Positions 1-7,569 are shown, counted from the stretch's first letter. The stretch: 64,000 bases of DNA from Anaerolineales bacterium (GCA_030834895.1 JAUQXA010000007.1:245482-309481), one strand, 5' to 3'. Notes: a model not told the origin generated them from the sequence alone. Program-made: numbers and translations.

Positions 1-330
1 GGCCAACATCAAGGCGCCAAAGATCGCCAGCACCGCCCCGATCAAACCTGCCCAACCCGCCGACCTGCCTTCCAACAAAGCCTTGAACTTGAGCGCAATC
101 ACCACTAACAGCCCTGTGCTCAGCGTCACCAGCACATGCCCAAATTGCAACAGGCTGTTCTGATGCGCCCGCAGGATCAGTTCCTGCGGACCAAGAAAGT
201 GTGGATTGAGCAATCCGGGATGGACAGCAAAGGCAAAAATAAACGACAGCGGAAAGATGATAAAGGCTAATCCTGTACCGATGCGTTTTACCGTCTCCAA
301 ATTGGAGGATGAACGAATTGTTGTTGACAT
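1..330 (-). CDS. Membrane protein, 3' end outside window
   Basis: The reading frame opens with ATG at 330 (minus strand), preceded by an AAGGA ribosome-binding site, and stays open for 110 codons to the window edge, so the C-terminus is missing. Two hydrophobic stretches are visible at about residues 17-36 and 58-80, and a third begins near 93, so it is an integral membrane protein. The family was not recognised. It starts 9 nt after the stop of the methyltransferase at 340-900 and is probably co-transcribed with it under the MarR regulator at 952-1383. Confidence 0.75.
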   Translation of the reverse strand, partial: MSTTIRSSSNLETVKRIGTGLAFIIFPLSFIFAFAVHPGLLNPHFLGPQELILRAHQNSLLQFGHVLVTLSTGLLVVIALKFKALLEGRSAGWAGLIGAVLAIFGALMLA

Positions 331-339
331 TGTAATTCC

Positions 340-900
340 TTATTTTTCAAACAAGATTGAACGACTCGCTGCCACTCGCGGCTTGACCGTCGCTTTAAAA
401 CCGATTTCGCGGCTGAGAGCGATTGTCTGCTCGAAATCTGCGCCCGAGACGTGGATGACCGGCTCGACAATCAGGAACTTCCCGCCGGGTTTGACCAGCC
501 CGTGGACTTCCTTCAAAAACTCGCGGCGTCCCCGCACTTCGTGCACCATCCAGAATGCCAGCGCGAAATCGACCGGTTCGTTCACGCCGATCCTATCGGG
601 TTGGGAAAGCTGCGGCTGGATTCTCGATTCCAGGCCGGCGGTTTTCGCTCGCTTCAAAAGTCCCGCCAGCATCTGCGGCTGTAAATCCGCCGCGATGACT
701 TTGCCCTTTTCCCCGACCAGCTTTGCCAATCCGAGCGAAAAATAGCCCATCCCGCAGCCCACATCGAGGACTGTGTCTCCCGGCTTGACGAAGGGGCTGA
801 GAATCTTGAGCGGGTCATGGACCAGCCTGCGCAGGGGGTTGTCGAAGGTGAAGAGCAGCCACCAGGGGCAGGTGAAGGTCCTTTCGGGTTGTTTTGTCAT
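340..900 (-). CDS. Class I SAM-dependent methyltransferase
   Basis: The 186-aa protein has the SAM-binding motif I VLDVGCGMGYFS at about residues 44-55, an acidic end of strand 2 (VIAADLQPQM) and a post-I region ending in VKPGGKFLIVEP, the usual pattern of Methyltransf_11/31 small-molecule methyltransferases. The substrate cannot be read from the sequence. An AGGAG site lies 5 nt before the ATG. It sits between a MarR-type regulator gene and a membrane protein gene on the same strand, and a palindrome identical in core to the one at the regulator's own promoter lies just upstream (915-936), so it is likely a MarR-controlled target, perhaps for detoxification of a small molecule (inference). 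Confidence 0.85.
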   Translation of the reverse strand: MTKQPERTFTCPWWLLFTFDNPLRRLVHDPLKILSPFVKPGDTVLDVGCGMGYFSLGLAKLVGEKGKVIAADLQPQMLAGLLKRAKTAGLESRIQPQLSQPDRIGVNEPVDFALAFWMVHEVRGRREFLKEVHGLVKPGGKFLIVEPVIHVSGADFEQTIALSREIGFKATVKPRVAASRSILFEK

Positions 901-914
901 AGGGTACTCCTTTA

Positions 915-936
915 TTAGTTAGCGCAAACTAACCTT
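915..936. promoter_or_regulatory. Second MarR operator, upstream of methyltransferase
   Basis: TTAGTTAG-N6-CTAACCTT lies between the regulator stop (952) and the methyltransferase start (900). Its core GTTAG-N6-CTAAC with the same 6-nt spacer matches the perfect palindrome at 1382-1409. Two copies of one palindrome flanking a MarR gene argue for a genuine binding site, possibly controlling an internal promoter of the downstream genes. Confidence 0.7.
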
Positions 937-951
937 TTAGATAAAAAAATT

Positions 952-1383
952 TCAGTGTTTGACGCCTTGCAGGACTTTGTCGAGTAGACCGACCAGTTGA
1001 TCCACTTCACCGGGATTCAACTGCGCAGCTAGAAAATCCGCCAGGCGTTTGTGGGTCGCGGCATGGACTTTGTTAAACTCCTCTGCTTTGCGTGTGGGAA
1101 GGATGTGATAGGCACGGCGATCCTCCCCGTCCTGAACCTTTTCAACGTAGCCCTTCCTGATGAGCGTGCCGACAATCGCCGTGACCGAAGGCTTGGTCAC
1201 CCCCAATTCGCGCGCCAGATCGCTGAAGTTGGGATGCTCCAGGCGCAGGATGGTATTCAGGTAGAGCGTCTGCCGCATGGATAGCTCGGCGAAGCGCTCG
1301 TCGGCAAACGCCTGCGACTCCATTTCAGCCATCAAGGCACTGATGGCTTCAACGATTTTTTCGAGGGAAGGGTTCTTTGTCAT
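952..1383 (-). CDS. MarR-family transcriptional regulator
   Basis: The 143-aa protein has the usual MarR length and layout: an N-terminal helix for dimerisation, then a winged helix at about residues 45-105 with LARELGVTKPSVTAIVGTL as the HTH and GEDRRAYHILPT as the wing (DxR motif GEDRR). The C-terminal helices complete the dimer interface. It starts directly downstream of a TTGACA-type promoter whose -10 is overlapped by an 11-bp perfect inverted repeat, indicating autorepression. Genes downstream on the same strand are the methyltransferase and a membrane protein. The ligand is unknown. No clear Shine-Dalgarno sequence precedes the ATG. Confidence 0.9.
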   Translation of the reverse strand: MTKNPSLEKIVEAISALMAEMESQAFADERFAELSMRQTLYLNTILRLEHPNFSDLARELGVTKPSVTAIVGTLIRKGYVEKVQDGEDRRAYHILPTRKAEEFNKVHAATHKRLADFLAAQLNPGEVDQLVGLLDKVLQGVKH

Positions 1384-1409
1384 ATTAGTTAGTTCACTCT
1401 AACTAATAT
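1382..1409. promoter_or_regulatory. MarR autoregulatory operator
   Basis: Perfect inverted repeat ATATTAGTTAG-N6-CTAACTAATAT that overlaps both the start codon of the MarR gene and the -10 box of its promoter. Binding here would block initiation. The same GTTAG-N6-CTAAC core recurs at 915-936. Confidence 0.8.
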
Positions 1410-1434
1410 TATCGCAGGAATGTTTGATTGTCAA
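1406..1434 (-). promoter_or_regulatory. Promoter of the MarR operon
   Basis: On the minus strand TTGACA (1434-1429) is followed after 17 nt by TAATAT (1411-1406), a good sigma-70-type pair. The -10 overlaps the MarR palindrome. The predicted transcript has a very short leader before the ATG at 1383. Confidence 0.6.
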
Positions 1435-1492
1435 GGCTAAATTGAATGGGAATTTTGAGGCAATCGCCAGCGCGACCCTTCCGTGATTCCCC

Positions 1493-1588
1493 AGACCTGA
1501 CATGTCTCATCGTGACGCCTTCTAGCCGTCACCCCGGCGCGGACGTCAAGCCCTGAATGCAAGTCTTTCCCAGAGACATGTCAGGTCT
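1493..1588. repeat. Inverted repeat in the 1411-1883 intergenic region
   Basis: The 15-bp arms AGACCTGACATGTCT (1493-1507) and AGACATGTCAGGTCT (1574-1588) are exact reverse complements flanking about 66 bp, which themselves contain a GTGACG/CGTCAC pair. This has the look of a small non-autonomous palindromic element. The rest of 1411-1883 holds no convincing gene; a GGGCGGGTCGCCC-like palindrome near 1724 resembles the repeats at 36301-36363. Confidence 0.55.
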
Positions 1589-1883
1589 TTCAAGGTGTGG
1601 GATTTGGCGGGAAATGTGGTGAGGGAAAGGATGAACGCTTCGCGTAAAGGATGAAGGATGAAAAATGAAAGAAAGAGAAGTAAGGGCGACTCTTCCATGA
1701 TTGCCAAGCACTTTGCTCCCACTGGGCGGGTCGCCCCTACCCCTACGGGGGCATATCCATGTGACGTGCCTGTTTTGTTGTATGCGCTACAACGCACGCC
1801 CGAAAGGCAGGGCAAGCATCAGGTACTTCGTCTTCCGACCCATCGGAACAACATTCACCCTGTTGAAAGTCAAATTCTATGAC

Positions 1884-3095
1884 CTATTGTTGGTTTGATT
1901 TCCACATGCTATCCACTAAAGAGAAACTTCTATCATATTCATCTAATTTTATTCGGAACGTACTTAATTTTAGATATCTATCTATTTGGCTTTTTTCCCA
2001 ATCTTTGAATGATAATTTCTTCTGTAACTTCATTTGCCATGCCCAGTTAAGAAGTCTTATAGGGCTTTCGCCAATTTCCCATCCACCGCCAGCCATTTCA
2101 TCTTTGGTGCATTTCTTTGGGTCCGTCTCGGTTAGCATATCCGCAATCGTATTTTTTACAACTTTGGTTAATGACTTATCATAATAACCATGATAATCTT
2201 CCTGAATACCCATAGCTTCCGCAAATATTGACCATTCGGATTCAATATTGTGCGCTATCTTATCTTGATTTTCGTTACGAGCTAAGTCCGCAAGAAAATG
2301 AACTCTGAGCCAAGTCACAGGGTGCTCGCTCAACGCCAAATCTTTGGGGGCTCGATAAAAATGATTTCTATTTACGACACCTAAGTAAACAGAAAACGCA
2401 TGAAGAAAACTCGGGCCACTGATTCGAAAACCGACAGCATCACAAAAGAGTTCTTGAATCCAGCCATACCATGTGTCGGCTATAGTTTGGCGACGAGTAG
2501 CTTGAATCTCTGAATGCCTATCATTTCTCTGAGATCTTGGCAAAATGATTTCCGTAACATCACCCTGCAAATCTTTAACAAGACTGTCCAACTCTTGTTT
2601 ATGACAAGCATATAAAACATGACCAAATTCGTGAAATAATAGTGGCTGATATAACAGACTTCGCTTTTCAAGCTGGGGAAACATATAAACTTGGGGATAC
2701 ACAGGCAAAACAGAAACTGAACCGTCATTAATAGCTGGTGGAAAATCTTTTGTCTTTGCGTGAGCACCATGCACCCAACTTAGGATTGATAAACATAAAC
2801 GATCCGAAGGCATAGCTCGAATAATGGGTACTGAAAACCGATCACTAATCAGTTTCACCAGGATTATTGTTTGCTGAACATCACTAAATATGTCTTCGAG
2901 AATATCGTCTCGATTTAGATCAATGTTTCTTAGGTTTTTCGAAATACTCTCCTTTGCATATTCACACAAACCAACAACAAGCATCTGATAAGATTCTAGC
3001 TCCAAGGGGACTCTTGCATCCTTAACTAATGTCAATAGGGTTTCAACGTCTTCCTGAAGTTCAAGGTTACGTTTTCTCAAAATATCTACAATCAT
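1884..3095 (-). CDS. HExxH metalloprotease-like protein of the Argonaute operon
   Basis: The 403-aa protein has a zinc-binding motif HEFGH at residues 155-159 in a hydrophobic context (PLLFHEFGHVLYA), and a candidate third ligand about 56 residues later in ELFCDAVGFRISGP (E215, D219), the spacing seen in gluzincin-like proteins. No signal peptide or membrane segment is seen, so it should be cytoplasmic. I do not recognise a named family. Its ATG overlaps the stop of the 149-aa gene by 4 nt (ATGA), so the two are translationally coupled, and it is the last gene of the operon beginning at 7196. It could be a regulatory or effector protease, for example acting on the XRE repressor in the way ImmA acts on ImmR; that is inference. 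Confidence 0.85.
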   Translation of the reverse strand: MIVDILRKRNLELQEDVETLLTLVKDARVPLELESYQMLVVGLCEYAKESISKNLRNIDLNRDDILEDIFSDVQQTIILVKLISDRFSVPIIRAMPSDRLCLSILSWVHGAHAKTKDFPPAINDGSVSVLPVYPQVYMFPQLEKRSLLYQPLLFHEFGHVLYACHKQELDSLVKDLQGDVTEIILPRSQRNDRHSEIQATRRQTIADTWYGWIQELFCDAVGFRISGPSFLHAFSVYLGVVNRNHFYRAPKDLALSEHPVTWLRVHFLADLARNENQDKIAHNIESEWSIFAEAMGIQEDYHGYYDKSLTKVVKNTIADMLTETDPKKCTKDEMAGGGWEIGESPIRLLNWAWQMKLQKKLSFKDWEKSQIDRYLKLSTFRIKLDEYDRSFSLVDSMWKSNQQ

Positions 3096-3541
3096 ATTTC
3101 GCCTAAAATTCCTACGATATCAGAATGTGAGTGCTGATCAAGGATATTTCGCAAATCTCTTAAGCAAGCAATCAATTCTGGCATTTCTTCCGGATTGTTC
3201 GACCTTACTAGATGAATAAGTTTTTCCGTCGGCAATTTAAATAGAGTTGATTTCTGAGGTAGATGCCGCCTTTCTTCTATAAACATTTTAGCTAGCTCGC
3301 TAAATCTTGGGTCCGAACCAATTATTATGCCATCTTGATCAGATATCCCTTTTTCAATCAATCTTCCAAAATCAGACAAGAAGGCAGACAGTTTTTCACG
3401 TGCATGATTCAGATCATCAAGATTGTGTGGGTACTCTTCATTTGTTGAAACTAGCTTTGCATATATCGACACAATATTTATTGCCGATATAACTTCTCGC
3501 GCTCTACTAAAACTTGATGCAGTCATCCAGTCGCTTTTCAT
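3092..3541 (-). CDS. Unknown 149-aa protein of the Argonaute operon
   Basis: No family was recognised. The protein is predicted soluble and largely helical, with charged helices and no membrane segment, no cysteine pair and no obvious catalytic motif. It lies 11 nt downstream of the Argonaute stop and its stop overlaps the ATG of the HExxH gene by 4 nt, so it belongs to a tightly coupled unit. Its position between Argonaute and the metalloprotease-like gene suggests an adaptor or a regulatory partner, but nothing in the sequence shows this directly. Base composition is AT-rich like the rest of the operon. Confidence 0.75.
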   Translation of the reverse strand: MKSDWMTASSFSRAREVISAINIVSIYAKLVSTNEEYPHNLDDLNHAREKLSAFLSDFGRLIEKGISDQDGIIIGSDPRFSELAKMFIEERRHLPQKSTLFKLPTEKLIHLVRSNNPEEMPELIACLRDLRNILDQHSHSDIVGILGEI

Positions 3542-3552
3542 AGGACGTCTCC

Positions 3553-5862
3553 TTATCGGACTCTTCGTATTTCTTGGGCATATCTAGCAGTTAGTTCATC
3601 ATCGGTTATTTTCAAAGCCAATGGCAGTTTTTGAGCTACTCCGAGACTAAACCAATTTAGTTGAGCACCAACGAAAACTGATTCAGCTGCATCTTCTAGA
3701 CTTGTACAATGTCCATTCGACCTGATTAAGATTGGATCAGCAGTACCTTGGTGTAATGTGGCAGCTCCGGTTGTTGTTATTACTGCGAACTCTTTATTTA
3801 GCCGCACTACGGTTCCTTCAAGCGGGTTATTGATTGTTCCATCTGAGGAAATATCCCATAACCGGACGGCCTTTAGGGAGTCTTTGTGAACATCGACCAG
3901 ATCTACCTTTGCGTCCTGTGTTATTGCCCCCTGTATCTTGAGTCTTTCAATAGCCTTCATAAGACCATTGAACTCCTTCTCAAACATTTGTCCATCTCTT
4001 AATATCAAGAGTGATTTCAATGGGGAATAATTCCTCCGAGTAATATTTTCAAACAGCTTCACTGTTTGATCTTCAAGTAAAACTGGATTGATCATTTCAT
4101 GTTGAGTATCTGGCTTATCGTTGACCTCTGAGCGGGATAAAAAGGATGGTTGATCATTGGTATCCCGCATAATAGTAAGTGACATAGCTGAAAATCTTCT
4201 ATCATGACCAACATCAATTGCCAAATGAGCATCATACTTTCCCAAATTATTCGCTTTAAAGGGAACTACATCTAGCAAATACAATAAAGCTAAAGCGTTC
4301 ATCTCGATAAAACTATCCCACTGTTTTTTGCCCCTCTCTAAATTGTATGTTCGAGTTTTCCTATCCCATTTACCCTTTGTTAAGTAAGAATATTGCGCTT
4401 GGACTGTGTTGTCTGTGATTCTTTTGATACGCCAACCAGGCAACATATAAGAAGCATCATAATAAGTTACTGGTTCATCATCAAGAATAAATACTGAAAC
4501 GCCAGCATTGTCAATCCCTCTCAATTTGTCGGTTGCATCTCCGACATTTGAATAAGGGATGATTTCGGTCGTGACATTAATATTGGTCCATCTGCGTATT
4601 TGTTCTACAAGATTTACTGCGAAGCATTTAGATATTTCCTCGCCAACGTATGTCGGGTAAGCACAGTAAATAGTTCGAGACATGGTTGGAGGAACAGAAT
4701 AACATCTGAACTGGCTCAAATATTTTGAGCGTTGCCGAAAGTTATTCTTATAAGATTCAGGCGAATAATCTTTAGGAGAGCTCAATATTTTGTCGTCACC
4801 AAAAATTAATTCCGGAATCATGAATTGTGAAGCATAATCTCCATTAGGTCGCCAATAACCTGGATTTATGCCTGGCGCAATGCCATTTAGGCTATTCTTT
4901 TCAACTTTTTTCCAAAACTGTTCTAATAAATTTCGGCGATCCGAAGGAGAAATTTTATCTATTGAGTTTAAACTCTCCGGAACATCATCATTCATTACTC
5001 TTATTTTTACTCTAGTTGCTGCTACTGGAAGTCCTTTATCCAATCCTGGGAAAGAGACACGAACAACTGGTGTGTATTCACTGACGGGCAAACTCGGATT
5101 GGTTTCTTTATAATATTCATAAACCGAATCATATCGTTTATTCGAAATTTTGATGGCGCCAGTTGTAGAACAAGTTTCTCCAAGAATTGTCTTTTCGTAA
5201 TAACATTTCACCTTTGATCGACCTGTGTCATATAGTAGGGTTCCCTTTTGACCAAATTGTCGTCCAGTTATTCGTTCGAACTCTGCTTTCCTTCGCTTCT
5301 GCTCTGTTTCGTCAATGTTATGTTCAATAAAATAATCCATATTGTTGGTTGTAAAAAAGGCAGTACCTACATCGACCGCCAGACCGACGCCTACTCCTTC
5401 AACGGCTAGAGCGCTGATTTCATATCGGCGAAAAGCAGAGATATTATCCTTTTCAATAAAAGGCATTTTTTCGTAGAAAATTCTTGGACTGTCAATTGTC
5501 CAAAAATCATTGCGTTGAGCAATCGACGATAGAATTGCTCGTTCTATCAATTGAGGGAGAACCTGATAACCAAATGGAGTAGAAAATCGCACCTGAAAAG
5601 CTTCGTCTCCTGAGTCAACAACATCTAATTCCCAGTCGATATCTTCGAGATGCAATTTCTGAATAGGAGTCTTTGTGGCAACAAGTAGAATGTTTTGCTC
5701 GCCAGGGTACCTAATTGCTGCAATACAATATTTTCTCCGTAATTTATTACAAGCCTTTTCCAATATATCTACAGATAATAATGAACCTGACACAACCGCT
5801 TTTCTGGTCCACAAGAAAAGGTTATTACCAGGAGAGACAATACGAATGTTAGTTTCAAGCAT
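3553..5862 (-). CDS. ago: Long prokaryotic Argonaute (PAZ-MID-PIWI)
   Basis: The 769-aa protein ends in a PIWI domain. AIDVGHDRR gives the first catalytic Asp (D550), QHEM the glutamate finger (E589) and ILRDG the second Asp (D623). The E-to-D distance of 34 residues equals that recalled for Thermus Argonaute, and D754 in LKITDDEL is a plausible fourth residue. The MID region is about 395-540, with the 5'-end-binding stretch GWRIKRITDNTVQ (K480, Q488). A PAZ-like part lies about 195-292 (SVYEYYKE, then a P-V-x-V strand). It therefore looks like a full-length, catalytically intact guide-directed nuclease, not a short APAZ-partner type. It overlaps the upstream nuclease gene by 8 nt and belongs to a five-gene operon under an XRE repressor. 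The guide and target type cannot be told from sequence. Confidence 0.92.
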   Translation of the reverse strand: MLETNIRIVSPGNNLFLWTRKAVVSGSLLSVDILEKACNKLRRKYCIAAIRYPGEQNILLVATKTPIQKLHLEDIDWELDVVDSGDEAFQVRFSTPFGYQVLPQLIERAILSSIAQRNDFWTIDSPRIFYEKMPFIEKDNISAFRRYEISALAVEGVGVGLAVDVGTAFFTTNNMDYFIEHNIDETEQKRRKAEFERITGRQFGQKGTLLYDTGRSKVKCYYEKTILGETCSTTGAIKISNKRYDSVYEYYKETNPSLPVSEYTPVVRVSFPGLDKGLPVAATRVKIRVMNDDVPESLNSIDKISPSDRRNLLEQFWKKVEKNSLNGIAPGINPGYWRPNGDYASQFMIPELIFGDDKILSSPKDYSPESYKNNFRQRSKYLSQFRCYSVPPTMSRTIYCAYPTYVGEEISKCFAVNLVEQIRRWTNINVTTEIIPYSNVGDATDKLRGIDNAGVSVFILDDEPVTYYDASYMLPGWRIKRITDNTVQAQYSYLTKGKWDRKTRTYNLERGKKQWDSFIEMNALALLYLLDVVPFKANNLGKYDAHLAIDVGHDRRFSAMSLTIMRDTNDQPSFLSRSEVNDKPDTQHEMINPVLLEDQTVKLFENITRRNYSPLKSLLILRDGQMFEKEFNGLMKAIERLKIQGAITQDAKVDLVDVHKDSLKAVRLWDISSDGTINNPLEGTVVRLNKEFAVITTTGAATLHQGTADPILIRSNGHCTSLEDAAESVFVGAQLNWFSLGVAQKLPLALKITDDELTARYAQEIRRVR

Positions 5863-6844
5863 AAATCACATTCCTTCCTTCGGGGCATAAACGCCGGTAG
5901 GCACACAGCCTACACACAGCAACTTGACCACAAGGTGAAAAAGCATCCGCTATAGCATCTTCACCATATTTTCCCAAGCTTGTCATTCGCTCCACATCCT
6001 GAGAGATTCTCGCTTGGGCAACATTCAACAATCGTTCATCAACGGAAAACTTCACTACTTCGTTTTCACGGAGAAAAGCTTTCATAACTTCAATATCTTT
6101 AGATGAACAGGGATAATATTCAACTCCCCATAATGCGTATGTTGATAACTGTAAGCTATCTTCACCACCCCCATCTTTGCTACCAGATTTCCAATCAACG
6201 ATTACTAGTTTTTTGTCATCCCTATATGAAAGGTCGATTCTTCCATCAATTCGGAAAGATCGTTTGCTAATCTTAAAAGAATATTCTACTAAACTGTTGG
6301 ATTTTCCTCCCAGCTCTCGAAACCTGGCATAGATTGAGGAAGAATAAAAATTATGCAGTGCCTGTATTATGTTATCGAACGCTTCATGACAGAGTACCAG
6401 AGCATTTGGAATGTCGTAATATAACTCTTGAAGAATAACAGGAGGATATTGACCATCTGGTGGGGTAGTTTTAGAGTAACCGATAGATATTTCCAGATCC
6501 TTCTCAAACAGTTTCTTTACCCATCCTTCAAGTCTATTCGACGATAAGGTCTCGCCCTGCTGCATCTTTCTTAAGTAGTGACTAATTACCAAATGAAGGA
6601 TAGCCCCTGTTCTTTCGTAACGATTCTGCAAATGCTTCAAGAAGTAGAGCTCATTTTTGTTTTCTTCATTTTTTGCTGTTTTCTTACTTGAACCGTAATA
6701 CTCATAATAGTATCGTCTCGCACACTGTTCCAGCGTGGAACGCCGGCTGAAAGACCAAGCAACCCGTTTAGCTTTTTCATTGGTTCTAATAGGTTTCTGT
6801 TCTTCAGGAAAAAGTGAGAGTTGACCACTAGTAGAGTGTTTCAT
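5855..6844 (-). CDS. Cas4/AddB-like Fe-S PD-(D/E)XK nuclease
   Basis: The 329-aa protein starts with the RecB/Cas4 signature SFSRRSTLEQCARRYYYEYYG containing the first cluster cysteine (C41). The nuclease core follows: H84, D204 in FRIDGRIDLSY, the D-x-K pair in VIVDWKSG (D217, K219) and QLSTYALW (Q232, Y236). Three further cysteines close the protein (C311, C314, C320 in CRLCAYRRLCPEG), the layout of the [4Fe-4S] nucleases Cas4, AddB and Dna2. All catalytic and cluster positions are present, so it is probably an active DNA nuclease or exonuclease. It sits 7 nt after the XRE gene and overlaps the Argonaute start, so it may process guides or degrade targets (inference). No cas1 or cas2 lies nearby. 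Confidence 0.9.
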   Translation of the reverse strand: MKHSTSGQLSLFPEEQKPIRTNEKAKRVAWSFSRRSTLEQCARRYYYEYYGSSKKTAKNEENKNELYFLKHLQNRYERTGAILHLVISHYLRKMQQGETLSSNRLEGWVKKLFEKDLEISIGYSKTTPPDGQYPPVILQELYYDIPNALVLCHEAFDNIIQALHNFYSSSIYARFRELGGKSNSLVEYSFKISKRSFRIDGRIDLSYRDDKKLVIVDWKSGSKDGGGEDSLQLSTYALWGVEYYPCSSKDIEVMKAFLRENEVVKFSVDERLLNVAQARISQDVERMTSLGKYGEDAIADAFSPCGQVAVCRLCAYRRLCPEGRNVIYA

Positions 6845-6851
6845 CTTTTTG

Positions 6852-7196
6852 TTACATTCTTAATTCTTTAAGCGACTTGATGATTTTGGACCACTCCGAC
6901 TCAGAGAGTTTCATCTCCTTAACCACACGAAGAAACTCTTGTCCAGATTTACTTGTGCTTATATCAGCTTGTATACTAGATGGAATTTTTCCTGTAAGTG
7001 CTAATAACTCTTCTGGTTTTATCTTCAATATGTTACAAAGGACAACAATAGTATCGGCGGCTGGAGGGGGAATACGATCATTTTCCATTTTACTAATATA
7101 TGAAAAATCCAAGTCAGCTCTTCTAGCTAATTCTCGCTGGCTAATACCAGCAGCACGCCGAAAATCTCTCAAAACCTCACCAAAAGTTTTGCTCAT
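6852..7196 (-). CDS. XRE-family repressor of the Argonaute operon
   Basis: The 114-aa protein has a Cro/CI-type HTH at about residues 6-62, with GISQRELARRADLDFSYISK as the core helices, followed by a helical tail of about 45 residues. It opens the operon with an AGGAG-like site before the ATG. The promoter just upstream (7215-7243) is covered by short TTGA/TCAA inverted repeats, so the protein very probably represses its own operon. The C-terminal tail may mediate dimerisation or be the target of the operon's HExxH protein; this is inference by analogy with XRE/ImmA pairs. Confidence 0.92.
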   Translation of the reverse strand: MSKTFGEVLRDFRRAAGISQRELARRADLDFSYISKMENDRIPPPAADTIVVLCNILKIKPEELLALTGKIPSSIQADISTSKSGQEFLRVVKEMKLSESEWSKIIKSLKELRM

Positions 7197-7207
7197 ATTT
7201 ATCTCCT

Positions 7208-7246
7208 GTTGAGTATTATATCAACTGTTGAGTTGTTTGTCAACTC
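7208..7246. promoter_or_regulatory. Operator sites of the Argonaute operon
   Basis: Three overlapping dyads are seen: GTTGA-N8-TCAAC (7208-7225) around the -10, TCAACTGTTGA (7221-7231) in the spacer, and GAGTTG-N5-CAACTC (7230-7246) over the -35. The repeated GTTGA/TCAAC half-site suggests cooperative binding by the XRE protein, occluding the promoter completely. Confidence 0.75.
7215..7243 (-). promoter_or_regulatory. Consensus promoter of the Argonaute operon
   Basis: On the minus strand TTGACA (7243-7238) is followed by exactly 17 nt and TATAAT (7220-7215), a perfect match to the housekeeping sigma-70 consensus. Such a strong promoter fully covered by operator half-sites implies tight repression and a large burst when released. 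Confidence 0.85.
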
Positions 7247-7357
7247 CACACAATGCAGATAGAAACATAATTCTTGTCTAGTATGTTTTCATAATCTATG
7301 GCGTTTTTCGCTTAAATCATGGAACAAAATATCGGCGCTACGGCAAATGAAGCCACC

Positions 7358-7569
7358 CTAGCTATTTACCTTATGAACCATGTGGCTAAAATTGCGCGAT
7401 AGAGCCCGTACAAACACCCAAAACGGGACAAAGCACACCAATCCCATCACAAGAATCACCACGAAATCCTCCAGCGGAAAAGGAGACCTGACACGAAGGG
7501 CTGGAGGATAAAAAAGACGGGTAGTGCGACGATATAAGAAATAATGGAAAAGTCAGGCGGATTTTTCAC
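7358..7569 (-). pseudogene. Small membrane protein gene with a frameshift
   Basis: A GTG at 7569 overlaps the stop of the upstream gene (GTGA) and opens 37 codons (first residues MKNPPDFSIISYIVAL), ending at 7456 in a second GTGA overlap. The +1 frame then continues hydrophobically (ILVMGLVCFVPFWVFVRAL) to a stop at 7358. Adding one T to the T4 run (A-run 7478-7481 on the plus strand) would join both halves into one protein of about 70 aa with two membrane segments. It may be a decayed gene or a homopolymer sequencing error; two coupled mini-ORFs is the alternative. No family recognised. Confidence 0.5.

Noticed and set aside
206..745. 179-codon plus-strand ORF
   Set aside because: It runs across two well-supported minus-strand genes (membrane protein and methyltransferase) and shows no domain.
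5855..6844. Reading the Cas4-like gene as part of a CRISPR-Cas locus
   Set aside because: No cas1, cas2 or repeat-spacer array is visible anywhere in the window; the gene partners Argonaute.
7319..7402. 27-codon plus-strand ORF beginning MEQNIGATANEA
   Set aside because: Too short, no ribosome-binding site, and it overlaps the frame of the broken membrane gene on the other strand.
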